Source: Bacillus sp. BHET2 (GTDB taxonomy: Bacteria; Bacillota; Bacilli; Bacillales; Bacillaceae_B). Taken from it: a DNA stretch of 64,000 nucleotides. Position numbers and translations under genes: made by a program. Where the stretch lies: the NCBI RefSeq assembly GCF_005938125.1, contig NZ_VCQN01000005.1, positions 124,001 to 188,000 on the forward strand, in the 5' to 3' direction. The notes beneath the pieces were generated by a model. That model saw only the letters and a list, made by a program, of their open reading frames with translations. It was not told where the DNA came from and ran no database searches. Positions within the stretch are counted from its first letter, which is position 1. Each line of letters opens with the position of its first letter. This document shows, in pieces, positions 8,298-16,670 of the stretch.

Positions 8298-8322
8298 AAA
8301 CTTCCACTAGGGAAGTTTTTTC
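8298..8322 (+). terminator. Terminator of the DUF1450 gene
   Basis: AAACTTCC (8298-8305) pairs with GGAAGTTT (8311-8318), then a T-run. The rest of 8323-8617 holds no gene; a TATAAT at 8580-8585 without a good -35 may be the ywfO promoter. Confidence 0.82.
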
Positions 8323-8617
8323 TTTTCTACTGAAAAATAAATAAAGGTTTGCGCTTCTTTTGGAAAGGAAACTAGTTAGAGGATAGAGAAATAAGTAGAA
8401 GAGATTTTAACACGGGTGGAGCAGCGATTAATTCGTCTAAAGGAAACATACGTTCTTGTCAAGCGCATTTTGAGCCTCAATTTTTTTTAGGAGGAATGGG
8501 AGCGCCTGCTGCTCGTCATCAGAAGCAAAATACTATTTTTTTCGACAGGATTCGAGATGAATACCAGGAAAAAAGTCGCTATAATAGAAATATGCTAGTT
8601 TAGGAAGAGGGTAGAAG

Positions 8618-9919
8618 ATGGAGTATGCCAAGCAGAAATTACATGAAGAAAAAGTATTTAAAGACCCTGTTCATCGGTATGTTCATGTAAGGGATCAGGT
8701 GATTTGGGATTTGATTGGAACGAAAGAGTTTCAACGACTTCGCAGAATCAGGCAGCTAGGTACCACCTACTTGACCTTTCATGGGGCGGAGCATAGCAGG
8801 TTCAATCATTCACTTGGTGTATATGAGATCATCCGCCGAATCGTAGATGATGTATTCGCTGGCAGACCGGAGTGGAACCAGGATGAACGACTTTTATCCC
8901 TTTGCGCTGCGTTGTTGCATGATCTTGGGCATGGTCCGTTTTCCCATTCCTTTGAGAAGGTGTTTCACCTGGATCACGAGCATTTCACCCAGGCGATCAT
9001 TTTAGGAGATACCGAGGTGAATGAGGTCCTCGGTAAGGTAGGTCCGGATTTCGCAAAGCATGTGGCAGAAGTGATTGGGAAGACGTACGAGAACAAGCTG
9101 GTCGTCAGCCTGATTTCGAGCCAGATTGATGCAGACCGTATGGATTATTTACAACGTGATGCCTATTTCACAGGTGTCAGCTATGGACATTTCGACATGG
9201 AGAGGATTCTCCGCGTCATGAGACCACGTGAGGATCAGGTCGTTATCAAGCAGAGCGGTATGCATGCAGTGGAAGATTACATCATGAGCCGCTATCAAAT
9301 GTATTGGCAGGTTTATTTCCATCCGGTCACCCGAAGTGCAGAAGTGATTTTAACGAAGATTCTACATAGGGCGAAAGAGCTTTATGAGGACGCTTATTCC
9401 TTTATGCAAAAGCCGATCCATTTTTATTCCCTGTTTGAAGAGAATGTGTCCTTGGAGGATTATTTAAAGCTGGATGAAGCAGTCGTGATGTATTATTTTC
9501 AGATCTGGCAAGATGAAGAGGATCCGATATTGCGAGACTTATGCGAGCGATTCATGAATCGGAACTTATTTAAGTACGTGGAATTTGATCCGGCGAAGGA
9601 ATATAAGAAGCATAGTGAGCTTGAAGCTCTGTTTAAAAAAGCGGGTATCGATCCCGACTACTATTTAGTGGTGGACTCATCTTCAGACCTTCCATACGAC
9701 TTCTACAGGCCAGGCGAGGAAGAGGAACGTCTTCCGATTCATCTGTTAATGAGGAATGAGGAGCTGCGGGAGTTATCGAGGCAGTCGGATATCGTGGACT
9801 CGATCTCCGGGAAAAGGCGAACCGATCATAAATTATATTATCCTGTGGATTTACTATATGACGAATCAACGAAGAAAAACATCAAGAGACAAATACGTAC
9901 GATTCTAGAACTAACTTAG
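8618..9919 (+). CDS. ywfO: HD-domain phosphohydrolase (YwfO), probable dNTPase-like
   Basis: A 433-aa HD-superfamily protein. Metal ligands are visible: His64 in SRFNHSLGVYE, His101-Asp102 in LLHDLGHGPFSHSFE, and a candidate Asp171 in SSQIDADRMDYL. The layout is that of the YwfO/EF1143 group, whose Enterococcus member is a deoxynucleoside triphosphate triphosphohydrolase as I recall; the role in Bacillus is not settled. The region after residue 210 is helical, with a C-terminal domain unique to the group. It is followed after 61 bases by ywgA, as in B. subtilis. Confidence 0.9.
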   Translation: MEYAKQKLHEEKVFKDPVHRYVHVRDQVIWDLIGTKEFQRLRRIRQLGTTYLTFHGAEHSRFNHSLGVYEIIRRIVDDVFAGRPEWNQDERLLSLCAALLHDLGHGPFSHSFEKVFHLDHEHFTQAIILGDTEVNEVLGKVGPDFAKHVAEVIGKTYENKLVVSLISSQIDADRMDYLQRDAYFTGVSYGHFDMERILRVMRPREDQVVIKQSGMHAVEDYIMSRYQMYWQVYFHPVTRSAEVILTKILHRAKELYEDAYSFMQKPIHFYSLFEENVSLEDYLKLDEAVVMYYFQIWQDEEDPILRDLCERFMNRNLFKYVEFDPAKEYKKHSELEALFKKAGIDPDYYLVVDSSSDLPYDFYRPGEEEERLPIHLLMRNEELRELSRQSDIVDSISGKRRTDHKLYYPVDLLYDESTKKNIKRQIRTILELT

Positions 9920-9980
9920 ACGACACGACAGCCAATGAGGATCTGACAAACGCAATACTAGGAGTAGGAGATGACGTACA

Positions 9981-10490
9981 TTGTTGAAAGATCATGCAAA
10001 ACTAATGAGTGCCTTCTTAGCCTCAGGTGAAGTGGTGGGGAGAAAAAAGCTTCAAAAGATGATATTCATCGCGAAGAGGCTTGAATTCCCGTTTCAGGAA
10101 AAATTTCAATTTCATTTTTATGGACCGTATTCTGAGGAGCTGACACTCCGTGTAGAGGAGCTCTGCAATATGGGATTCATCTCCGAGGTAAGGGAGAAAA
10201 AGGGCGGGTATTTCCAATACCGGTACACCGTCACCAAAGAAGGAGAAGACTTCCTGCGAATTTATGAAAAAGAAATGCCCTGCTTAGAAGATTGCCTGAC
10301 GGATATGAACATTCAATCAGCACGCTTTCTTGAACTTGTTTCGACAGTCTTATATTTTGATAACCTGCCTAAAGAAGAAGTAGTGGAGAAAGTATTCACA
10401 CTCAAGAGCAAGCAGAAATATACAGCAGAAGAAATCGACGAAGCCTTCACCTACATCGAAGGATTAAAAACGAAAAAAATCGTCCAATAG
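9981..10490 (+). CDS. ywgA: YwgA family protein
   Basis: A 169-aa protein with the look of the Panacea/SocA-like domain (KKLQKMIFIAKRLEFPF, FYGPYSEELTLRVEELCNMGFI). In other bacteria this domain occurs in antitoxin-like or protease-adaptor proteins. YwgA is a standalone chromosomal member without a toxin partner here. It starts at TTG 9981, ten bases after GGAG; an ATG at 9971 is out of frame. Position behind ywfO matches B. subtilis, and a terminator follows. Confidence 0.82.
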   Translation: MLKDHAKLMSAFLASGEVVGRKKLQKMIFIAKRLEFPFQEKFQFHFYGPYSEELTLRVEELCNMGFISEVREKKGGYFQYRYTVTKEGEDFLRIYEKEMPCLEDCLTDMNIQSARFLELVSTVLYFDNLPKEEVVEKVFTLKSKQKYTAEEIDEAFTYIEGLKTKKIVQ

Positions 10491-10512
10491 TGGACGTTCT
10501 CATATGAACGAC

Positions 10513-10544
10513 AGGGGAATCACTCGAAACCGGTGATTCCCTTT
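10513..10544 (+). terminator. ywgA terminator
   Basis: AGGGGAATCAC (10513-10523) pairs with GTGATTCCCTT (10533-10543), followed by Ts. Confidence 0.85.
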
Positions 10545-10551
10545 TACATAA

Positions 10552-10583
10552 ACAAAAAATCGTCACGGTGAGCGCAACGATTT
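10552..10583 (-). terminator. Terminator of the small membrane protein gene
   Basis: AAATCGT (10557-10563) pairs with ACGATTT (10577-10583). A T-run follows on the minus strand. Confidence 0.65.
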
Positions 10584-10591
10584 CCATGACT

Positions 10592-10777
10592 TTATTTTGT
10601 TTGATCCATCTTCTCGATGATTTGATCAAGCTTTTCTTCAATTTGTTGATCATGCCTCCGCTGTTGAATCTTTCGATTTCGAATGCTTCTGGCAATCAAG
10701 AAGGCGCCAACCACAATGGCTAAAAGGATAGCCATCATGAACAATTGGAAGATGATATCGCCAATATTAACGTCCAT
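10592..10777 (-). CDS. Small single-pass membrane protein (DUF4083-like)
   Basis: A 61-aa protein with one transmembrane helix (about residues 8-28), a basic cytoplasmic stretch (SIRNRKIQQRRH) and a short amphipathic coiled coil (EEKLDQIIEKMDQ). A GGAGGG-type site precedes the ATG. It resembles the DUF4083 group of small Bacillus membrane proteins, but the match is by general character. Function unknown. Monocistronic with its own terminator. Confidence 0.6.
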   Translation of the reverse strand: MDVNIGDIIFQLFMMAILLAIVVGAFLIARSIRNRKIQQRRHDQQIEEKLDQIIEKMDQTK

Positions 10778-10888
10778 TTCCCTCCGTCCTTTCTTAAGGC
10801 AAAATAATGAGAGTATGGTATATAGTATTCTTCAAAGGCTGAAGTTACCCCTTTTTTCCCGTTAACAAAAATGAGTATCAATAATGAA

Positions 10889-10965
10889 GCCCCACGAGAT
10901 CATAAAACAGGTTCGTTGAAAAGGCAAAAAGCGCCTTTCCAGCCGACCTGTTTTATACGTGTCAC
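10889..10965. repeat. Diverged, shortened copy of the 140-bp palindromic element (family S)
   Basis: Arms ATAAAACAGGT and ACCTGTTTTAT flank the family core AAGGCAAAAAGCGCCTTT. The flanks read ACGAGATCATAA and TTATACGTGTC, in place of TCGAGGTCATAAG and CTTATGCTTGTC in the full copies. The outer arms are missing. Confidence 0.7.
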
Positions 10966-10974
10966 CTTAGAATC

Positions 10975-11160
10975 CTATTGATCGCTAAGTCGCTTCCCGC
11001 CGACGGCATAGTGACCTTTTGTCATCTCCTCGATGAAGACAACGATTTTCTCTTCAGGTGCTCCGGTTGTTTCGCTTACGGCTTCGGTCACTTTTTCGAC
11101 GAGGGCTCGTTTTTGTTCTTCTGAACGGCCTTCGAGCATTTTTACTGTGATATAAGGCAT
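10975..11160 (-). CDS. ywhB: 4-oxalocrotonate tautomerase family enzyme (YwhB)
   Basis: A 61-aa tautomerase. Pro2 of the encoded chain becomes the N-terminal catalytic base after Met removal (MPYITVKMLEGRSEEQKRALVEKV). 2-hydroxymuconate tautomerase activity is the family annotation; the physiological substrate in Bacillus is unknown. AAGGAG precedes the ATG. It is divergent from the site-2 protease gene ywhC, matching the B. subtilis ywhB-ywhC neighbourhood. Confidence 0.92.
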   Translation of the reverse strand: MPYITVKMLEGRSEEQKRALVEKVTEAVSETTGAPEEKIVVFIEEMTKGHYAVGGKRLSDQ

Positions 11161-11370
11161 TATGGTTCGCTCCTTGCTGATGGATTTGATACAATCTGTG
11201 GTAGGCTTGTTTGATTCTGCCTACCCTTTAAATGTAATGGGTAGGGGATGAGAGAGCAAGTTTGGTATGATAGAGATAGATTTGTTTTTTTGAGAGTGGT
11301 CATGAATGCAGGAATTTTTCTGTATACTATGGAATAAGGAAGTAAAACATTTTTTAAAGGAGTACATACT

Positions 11371-12057
11371 TTGGATATATTTAGCCAGCTTTTTGAGTCG
11401 ATTTCCGTCTTTCGGTTGGAGGAGCTTCCGTTTGTGGTGATTGCCCTCGTCATGGCCTTTACGGTTCATGAGTTTGCGCATGCATTTGTCGCCTACAAAT
11501 TTGGGGATACGACAGCGAAGGATCAAGGAAGACTTACATTAAATCCGATTCAACATTTGGACCCCCTCGGGACCATTTTAATATTAATTGCAGGGTTTGG
11601 CTGGGCGCGTCCCGTGCCGGTCATGAGATCAAGGTTTAAGAACCCCCGTTTGGCGGGAGTGCTGGTTTCAGTGGCAGGTCCCTTAAGTAATTTCTTACTT
11701 GCTTTCATCACCTTTGGATTTTTCTATTTCTTTGTAGGAGTGACCGGTGGAGTTGGAGTTCCTCCCTTTGTCATTGATCTCTTGCAGATGATTGTGTACC
11801 TGAATGTGCTGTTATTTGTATTCAATCTATTACCGTTTCCTCCACTGGACGGGTACCGGATTATAGAGGATCTGTCACCGAATCACGTCAGGGCAAAACT
11901 GTCCCAGTATGAGCAGTATGGGGTACTCTTGTTTCTGATCATCGTGATCACACCTCTTGATGAATATACGATCTGGCCATTATTACAAGGCGGTATGACC
12001 GCGACGAATCAAGCATTCAGTACGATTTTCACAACGATATTTTCAATCTTTAGCTAG
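11371..12057 (+). CDS. ywhC: Site-2 protease family membrane metalloprotease (YwhC)
   Basis: A 228-aa polytopic membrane protein. The zinc motif HEFAH (33-37) lies in the first core helix, GPLSNFLLA is near 103-111, and the second signature NLLPFPPLDGYR (about 152-163, Asp160 as third zinc ligand) is present. It is a minimal S2P-type intramembrane protease without PDZ or CBS domains; the substrate is unknown. The start is TTG 11371 with AAAGGAG 8 bases upstream. ywhD follows after 26 bases, so the two are probably an operon. Confidence 0.92.
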   Translation: MDIFSQLFESISVFRLEELPFVVIALVMAFTVHEFAHAFVAYKFGDTTAKDQGRLTLNPIQHLDPLGTILILIAGFGWARPVPVMRSRFKNPRLAGVLVSVAGPLSNFLLAFITFGFFYFFVGVTGGVGVPPFVIDLLQMIVYLNVLLFVFNLLPFPPLDGYRIIEDLSPNHVRAKLSQYEQYGVLLFLIIVITPLDEYTIWPLLQGGMTATNQAFSTIFTTIFSIFS

Positions 12058-12083
12058 AATGCGAATAGAAGGAGTGTAGACTC

Positions 12084-12587
12084 ATGGAAAAGAAAAAAAA
12101 CATTGGATTCAATATCATTAAAAATGATCCTACAGACGGCCATGGAGGTTACGGGGTAGGAAGTTTAAGTCTAGATAATGTTTCTCCCGTGATAATTGAT
12201 GTCGAAGAAGGGGAAGCGACGATTGAAATAGGTGCCTTACATGCCAGAAGCCCGATCGAAAAGGGTATTAAATACACAAATAACCGCGAGGACTCTGCCG
12301 GCGGTAAGCCTTACTGGCTGATCTGGGTAACCATTGACCGGATGGAAGACGGCCCGTATTATGCAGGTGTAACGGCTTGTGAGCTTGTCGTGAACCGTGA
12401 GAAGCGGAGAGGCTACAAGTCTATGCCGGAGCACGTGAATAATATGGATAAATCCATCAAGCGTAAAGTGATCCTCGATCAACTGGACGACAAGTCAAAG
12501 GGCATTCTCAAGGACTTCTTAAGGAATCATGATGAAGGTATGTGGGAACGCTCAAAAGATGAACTAAAGGAAGCCTTAAAAGTATAA
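12084..12587 (+). CDS. ywhD: YwhD family protein
   Basis: A 167-aa soluble protein of the YwhD family, unknown function. The N-terminus MEKKKNIGFNIIKNDPTDGHGGYG and the central beta-rich region (VEEGEATIEIGALHARSPIEKGI) are typical. GAAGGAG precedes the ATG. It is downstream of ywhC and ends about 125 bases before a strong terminator. Confidence 0.88.
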   Translation: MEKKKNIGFNIIKNDPTDGHGGYGVGSLSLDNVSPVIIDVEEGEATIEIGALHARSPIEKGIKYTNNREDSAGGKPYWLIWVTIDRMEDGPYYAGVTACELVVNREKRRGYKSMPEHVNNMDKSIKRKVILDQLDDKSKGILKDFLRNHDEGMWERSKDELKEALKV

Positions 12588-12711
12588 TCATAAAGAATAT
12601 TTTTCTTTTGTGAACAAACTATGACATTTTTTTGAATGTGTCGTTCACATCTTGCCCTTAGGTGAGAAAAAAAGTACACTTAAATCACAGTTTGCACATA
12701 AACTAGGACAT

Positions 12712-12751
12712 GAAAAACCTCGGGTTCGCACAAACCCGAGGTTTTTCGTTT
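12712..12751 (+). terminator. ywhC-ywhD terminator
   Basis: A 14-bp perfect stem (GAAAAACCTCGGGTT with AACCCGAGGTTTTTC), then Ts. Confidence 0.92.
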
Positions 12752-12781
12752 TTTTATAGTTGTTTCGATGATTTGGATTTG

Positions 12782-12836
12782 TTGCGTAACTTTTGGACAA
12801 ACTTGCGTAACTTCTGGACTGTGTTGCGGCAAATTG
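12782..12836 (+). repeat. Three-copy TTGCG(TAAC) array, 21-bp period
   Basis: TTGCGTAACTTTTGGAC at 12782, TTGCGTAACTTCTGGAC at 12803, and a decayed TTGCGGCAAATTG at 12824. The step is exactly 21 bp. It lies between the ywhD terminator and a family S palindrome. Confidence 0.75.
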
Positions 12837-12864
12837 TGAATATCGATGATTTATTGATCGGGAC

Positions 12865-13003
12865 GCCTCCGCTTTTTCAGGATCCAGCTGCGGGACTTAG
12901 AGGCTCGAGGTCATAAGCCAAACATGCCTAAAAGGCAAAACCCCGCCTTTTAGGCATGTTCAACTTATGCTTGTCGTCTCTGTGCAAAGCCCCTCCGCTT
13001 TTC
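12865..13003. repeat. 140-bp imperfect palindromic element, family S copy 1
   Basis: Outer arms GGGACTTAGAGGC and GTCTCTGTGCAAAGCCCC flank TCGAGGTCATAAG and CTTATGCTTGTC. The inner stem AACATGCCTAAAAGGC pairs perfectly with GCCTTTTAGGCATGTT. CCTCCGCTTTT borders both ends. It is next to the 3' end of pbpG. Confidence 0.85.
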
Positions 13004-13005
13004 TT

Positions 13006-15072
13006 CTAAAAAATCCAATCTTTCACTTTTTCATACCAAGGCTTTTCTTCTTTTTTTACTGGTTCTTTTTCTTTTGGAGCTTCTTTTTCACCTAAGTGCT
13101 CATGGCAGTATTCGGTTGGTTCGGTTCCTTTGACGAAATAGGTGAAGCGTTGCACGGGACAGTCTTCCGTTGCGAGTAATCCGTTATGGGGATTTACGGC
13201 TACGCCGACGACGCCCTTGGTTGGTTTGAAGTTTTTGACGGGTTCATCTTTTAAGGCTTCTTCCATGAAGTGGACCCAAATTTTCTTGGCAAGGTATTTA
13301 TCATCCACGAGGGAGATTTCCTTTTCTTTGTCGTATCCGGTCCAGACTCCCGCTGTTAGCTGGGGGGAGTAGCCGATCATCCAGTTATCTGTGTTGGTGG
13401 TTCCTGATTTGCCTGCATAGGGACGGGTAGCGTCTTTGCGGATCTGGATGCCGGTCACCGTTGAGTAGTCATTGAGTTTGGGATCGAATATTCCGCTCAG
13501 CATATGAGTCATGACAAATGTGACATCTGGGTCTAGGACCTGCTCTTTTTTCGATTTATTTTCATAGATGACGTGACCGGACCAGTCTTCCACCCGAGTG
13601 ATGAAAACGGGCTTAACTTTGTAGCCGCCATTAGCAAAGATGCTGTAGGCATTGACCATATCGATGACTCTTGCACCAGATGTACCGAGTGCCGAAGAGG
13701 GGTACTTCTTGACCTTTGTCGTTAATCCGAATTTCTCCTTGGCGGTTTTCGGTAAGGTGTCCTGTCCGATGAAGAGATGTGTCTTCACCGCATACACGTT
13801 ATCGGATAGCGCAATAGCCTGGGCCAAGGTGATGTCTCCCTCTGCATATTTATTATTGTAATTATGAGGAGTGTAGCTTGATTTCCCATCATCGAATTTG
13901 AAGGATGTCAGTTCACTCTTCATCGTCGTTGAGGGGGTGAATCCTTGCTTAAGGGCAGAATAGTAGAGAAGCGGTTTAATCGTAGATCCAGGCTGTCGGA
14001 TGGCCTGTACGGCACGATTGAACGGACTTTCCTCGTAATTCCTTCCTCCAACGAGAGCGGTCACATAGCCATTCTTCGGATTCATGGCTACAAAGCCCAA
14101 CTGGATATCGGACTCGTCGGATATCTGCTCATTGACGACTTTTTCAGCCGCTTTTTGATGCTCAGGATTGAGGGTGGTATAAACTTTTAATCCACCCATT
14201 TCAATGGTACGCTCTTCGATTCCTAAATCAGAGTGGAGGATGCTTTTCACCACATCTTGAAAGTAAGGGGCGGTTTCAACCTTCTGGTGGGCATGCTCCC
14301 CAGTAATATGGATCGGTGCCGCTTTTGAAACGATTTGCTGTTCTTTTGAAATGATGCCGTCCTCGGTCATGGACTGAAGAATCAGTTCCTGGCGCTTCTT
14401 TGCATGATCGAAATGGGAAACGGGTGAATAATAGGACGGTGCTTTAGGTATGCCTGCGAGTATGGATGCTTCGGCAACGGTCAGCTGATTGGCGTCTTTA
14501 CCGAAATAATATTGACTGGCTGCCTGAACACCGTATGCCCCATGTCCGTAATAGATGGTATTTAAATAGCCTTCTAGAATATCCTTTTTCGAATAGTTCA
14601 TTTCGATCCGAAGTGTGTAGAGTGCTTCAGAAATCTTTCTTTTCCACGTCTTATCATGAGATAAAAATAGATTACGAGCGTATTGCTGGGAAATCGTACT
14701 GGCTCCCTGCACCTTTGACATCGCTTTTACGTCGGCAAGGGCGGCGCCAGCCATCCGTTTCAGGTCAAATCCGTAGTGCTGGTAGAAGCTTTTGTCCTCA
14801 ATGGAGATGGTCGCTTCAATCAGTGCCGGGGAAATTTCATTCAGTCCGACCCAGTAACGCTTCTCACCTGTATTGGTTTCTCCTATCACAGATCCTTCAT
14901 CACTGTAGATTAGAGTAGATTGAGGCACGGCAAGTGGTGGGGGGCCCTGGATCTTGGCATATGTCAAAATCCCGATCAATCCTACCAAAAAAAGGACAGT
15001 AAGTAACAAAACGCCCACCACTACCACTCTGGCATATTTTTTTGTTTTCTCCATTCGGACCATCAGTTCCAT
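13006..15072 (-). CDS. pbpG: Class A penicillin-binding protein PbpG (PBP2d)
   Basis: Bifunctional peptidoglycan synthase. An N-terminal membrane anchor is followed by a GT51 glycosyltransferase domain (catalytic Glu in SIEDKSFYQHYGFD; GASTISQQYARN) and a transpeptidase domain with STIK (active Ser), SDN and KSGTT motifs. From the most upstream ATG (15105) these lie at residues 103, 374, 434 and 566. The likelier start is ATG 15072 (MELMVRMEK), with GGGAGAGG just upstream, giving 688 aa. The tail is Lys/Glu/Pro-rich. B. subtilis PbpG is forespore-expressed and makes germ cell wall with PbpF. Confidence 0.92.
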   Translation of the reverse strand: MELMVRMEKTKKYARVVVVGVLLLTVLFLVGLIGILTYAKIQGPPPLAVPQSTLIYSDEGSVIGETNTGEKRYWVGLNEISPALIEATISIEDKSFYQHYGFDLKRMAGAALADVKAMSKVQGASTISQQYARNLFLSHDKTWKRKISEALYTLRIEMNYSKKDILEGYLNTIYYGHGAYGVQAASQYYFGKDANQLTVAEASILAGIPKAPSYYSPVSHFDHAKKRQELILQSMTEDGIISKEQQIVSKAAPIHITGEHAHQKVETAPYFQDVVKSILHSDLGIEERTIEMGGLKVYTTLNPEHQKAAEKVVNEQISDESDIQLGFVAMNPKNGYVTALVGGRNYEESPFNRAVQAIRQPGSTIKPLLYYSALKQGFTPSTTMKSELTSFKFDDGKSSYTPHNYNNKYAEGDITLAQAIALSDNVYAVKTHLFIGQDTLPKTAKEKFGLTTKVKKYPSSALGTSGARVIDMVNAYSIFANGGYKVKPVFITRVEDWSGHVIYENKSKKEQVLDPDVTFVMTHMLSGIFDPKLNDYSTVTGIQIRKDATRPYAGKSGTTNTDNWMIGYSPQLTAGVWTGYDKEKEISLVDDKYLAKKIWVHFMEEALKDEPVKNFKPTKGVVGVAVNPHNGLLATEDCPVQRFTYFVKGTEPTEYCHEHLGEKEAPKEKEPVKKEEKPWYEKVKDWIF

Positions 15073-15111
15073 ACCTCTCCCTACTTTCTTTATGGAGGTC
15101 AGCATCCTTTT

Positions 15112-15124
15112 GAGGGACGGACCT
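15112..15124 (+). repeat. 13-mer GAGGGACGGACCT, single copy
   Basis: Exact copy of the recurrent 13-mer, immediately upstream of pbpG. Confidence 0.85.
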
Positions 15125-15390
15125 TGTATTTATTTCGATTGGACATGAATGAACATCGTATATTATGTTTAGTGTGTAGTATTAGTATGAAAAGATTTAC
15201 GAGATTTTAAACGTCAAAGGTTTAGAAAAAATTTCACTTGAAATTTTGCTAGATTCCACTATACTTTTTCTCATGTTTGTATTTATCATGATAGGGAAGG
15301 ATAAAAATGACGTCTGTTGCGGACGTTTTTATAAATGGTTTTTTTAGCAAAGATTGTTGTTTAATAATAGTTAGAAATTAATGCTTAGAT

Positions 15391-15518
15391 AGTTGATTGT
15401 AGCGGAAGGTGCTCGACTCCTGCGGGAAACGCGGGAAGGTTGAGACCCCGCAGGACAAAGTCCGAGGAGGCTCAACTCACGCCCCGCGGAAAGCGAGCAC
15501 CTGGAGTGGAAATCAACC
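15391..15518. repeat. 128-bp palindromic element, family R copy 1
   Basis: Ends AGTTGATT and AATCAACC form the outermost pair. Sub-terminal arms GGTGCTCG and CGAGCACC follow. The core has CCTGCGGG, TTGAGACCCCGCAGG, GAGGAGGCTCAACTCACG and CCCCGCGGAAAGCGAGC. It sits in the 630-base pbpG-speE gap; apart from it and a weak hairpin near 15302-15332 the gap looks empty. Confidence 0.9.
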
Positions 15519-15735
15519 AGCACTAGCTAATAGAAAAAGCAACAAAGTTTATAAAAACAACCTTATAAATAGAAGTAAATCCAGTTATATCAAGTTTTTA
15601 CTTAACTGAGTGATCTATTTTGTCCTGAGATGAACGTGTGAAAACTTCAAACTAGTGGAATATGATTTTGAGAGCTGAGAACGACACTAGCAAAAAAATC
15701 GATAAAAAATGAAAACAAGAAGGGAAGTTGAAACA

Positions 15736-16566
15736 ATGAGTGAACTTTGGTACACAGAGAAACAAACAGAAAACTTCGGAATCACAATGAAAATCAAAAA
15801 GACTTTACATACAGAGCAAACGAATTTTCAATATCTTGAAATGGCTGAAACAGAAGAGTGGGGTAACATGCTATTCCTTGATGGAATGGTGATGACAAGT
15901 CAAAAAGATGAGTTCGTTTATCATGAAATGGTGGCGCATGTTCCATTATTTACGCACCCTAATCCTGAGACAGTATTAGTTGTCGGTGGAGGAGACGGTG
16001 GCGTTATCCGTGAAGTGTTAAAGCACCCAAGCGTGAAAAAAGCCGTTCTTGTTGAAATCGATGGAAAAGTCATTGAGTACTCTAAAAAATACCTTCCTGA
16101 GATTGCAGGAGAACTTGAAAACGATCGCGTTGAAGTAGAAGTTGGCGATGGCTTCATGCACATCGCGAAAAGTGAAAATGAATATGACGTAATCATGGTT
16201 GACTCCACAGAGCCTGTTGGGCCAGCTGTCAACCTATTCACAAAAGGATTCTATGCAGGGATCTCGAAAGCGCTGAAAGAAGACGGAATCTTTGTTGCTC
16301 AATGTGATAACCCTTGGTTCAAGGCAGATCTAATCCGCCAGGTACAGAGTGATGTTAAGGAAATCTTCCCGATCACTCGTCTATACACAGCCAATATCCC
16401 AACATACCCAAGCGGATTATGGGCATTCACAATCGGTTCCAAAAAGCACGACCCAATCGAAGTACCGGAAGAGCGTTTCCACGACATCGAAACCAAATAC
16501 TACACACCGGAACTGCACAAAGCAGCATTCGCCCTGCCTAAATTCGTTAAAGACCTAACAAAATAA
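15736..16566 (+). CDS. speE: Spermidine synthase
   Basis: Polyamine aminopropyltransferase. It moves the aminopropyl group of decarboxylated S-adenosylmethionine to putrescine. 276 aa from ATG 15736 (AGAAGGGAAG upstream; the in-frame ATG at 15709 lacks a ribosome site). Nucleotide-binding GGGDGG is at 84-89, the catalytic Asp156 lies in [10 protein letters not shown], and the putrescine-binding YPSGLWAF segment is near the C-terminus. speB follows after 104 bases, so putrescine and spermidine synthesis are linked. Two GAGGGACGGACCT words and a hairpin lie in that gap. Confidence 0.97.
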   Translation: MSELWYTEKQTENFGITMKIKKTLHTEQTNFQYLEMAETEEWGNMLFLDGMVMTSQKDEFVYHEMVAHVPLFTHPNPETVLVVGGGDGGVIREVLKHPSVKKAVLVEIDGKVIEYSKKYLPEIAGELENDRVEVEVGDGFMHIAKSENEYDVIMVDSTEPVGPAVNLFTKGFYAGISKALKEDGIFVAQCDNPWFKADLIRQVQSDVKEIFPITRLYTANIPTYPSGLWAFTIGSKKHDPIEVPEERFHDIETKYYTPELHKAAFALPKFVKDLTK

Positions 16567-16573
16567 GAGATTT

Positions 16574-16586
16574 GAGGGACGGACCT
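16574..16586 (+). repeat. 13-mer GAGGGACGGACCT, single copy behind speE
   Basis: Exact copy, starting 8 bases after the speE stop codon. Confidence 0.85.
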
Positions 16587-16618
16587 CAAATTCCAGCGAA
16601 AAATCGTTTAAATTCAAG

Positions 16619-16650
16619 GAGGGACGGACCTAAACATAGGTCCGTCCCTC
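16619..16650. repeat. 13-mer inverted pair (hairpin) between speE and speB
   Basis: GAGGGACGGACCT (16619-16631) and its exact complement (16638-16650) with a 6-base loop make a perfect 13-bp stem. There is no T-run, and it lies 20 bases before the speB start. It could lower read-through or shape mRNA ends rather than stop transcription. Confidence 0.85.
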
Positions 16651-16670
16651 TAACAGAGAGGTTGAAGAAT

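Noticed and set aside
12600..12660. TGTGAAC ... GTTCACA inverted words behind ywhD
   Set aside because: The half-sites are about 28 bases apart with no fit to a known operator spacing, and no gene starts nearby.
16572..16670. N-terminal extension of agmatinase rich in RDGP
   Set aside because: It is a translation of GAGGGACGGACC repeat DNA with no ribosome site. The 290-aa start at 16671 matches the family.
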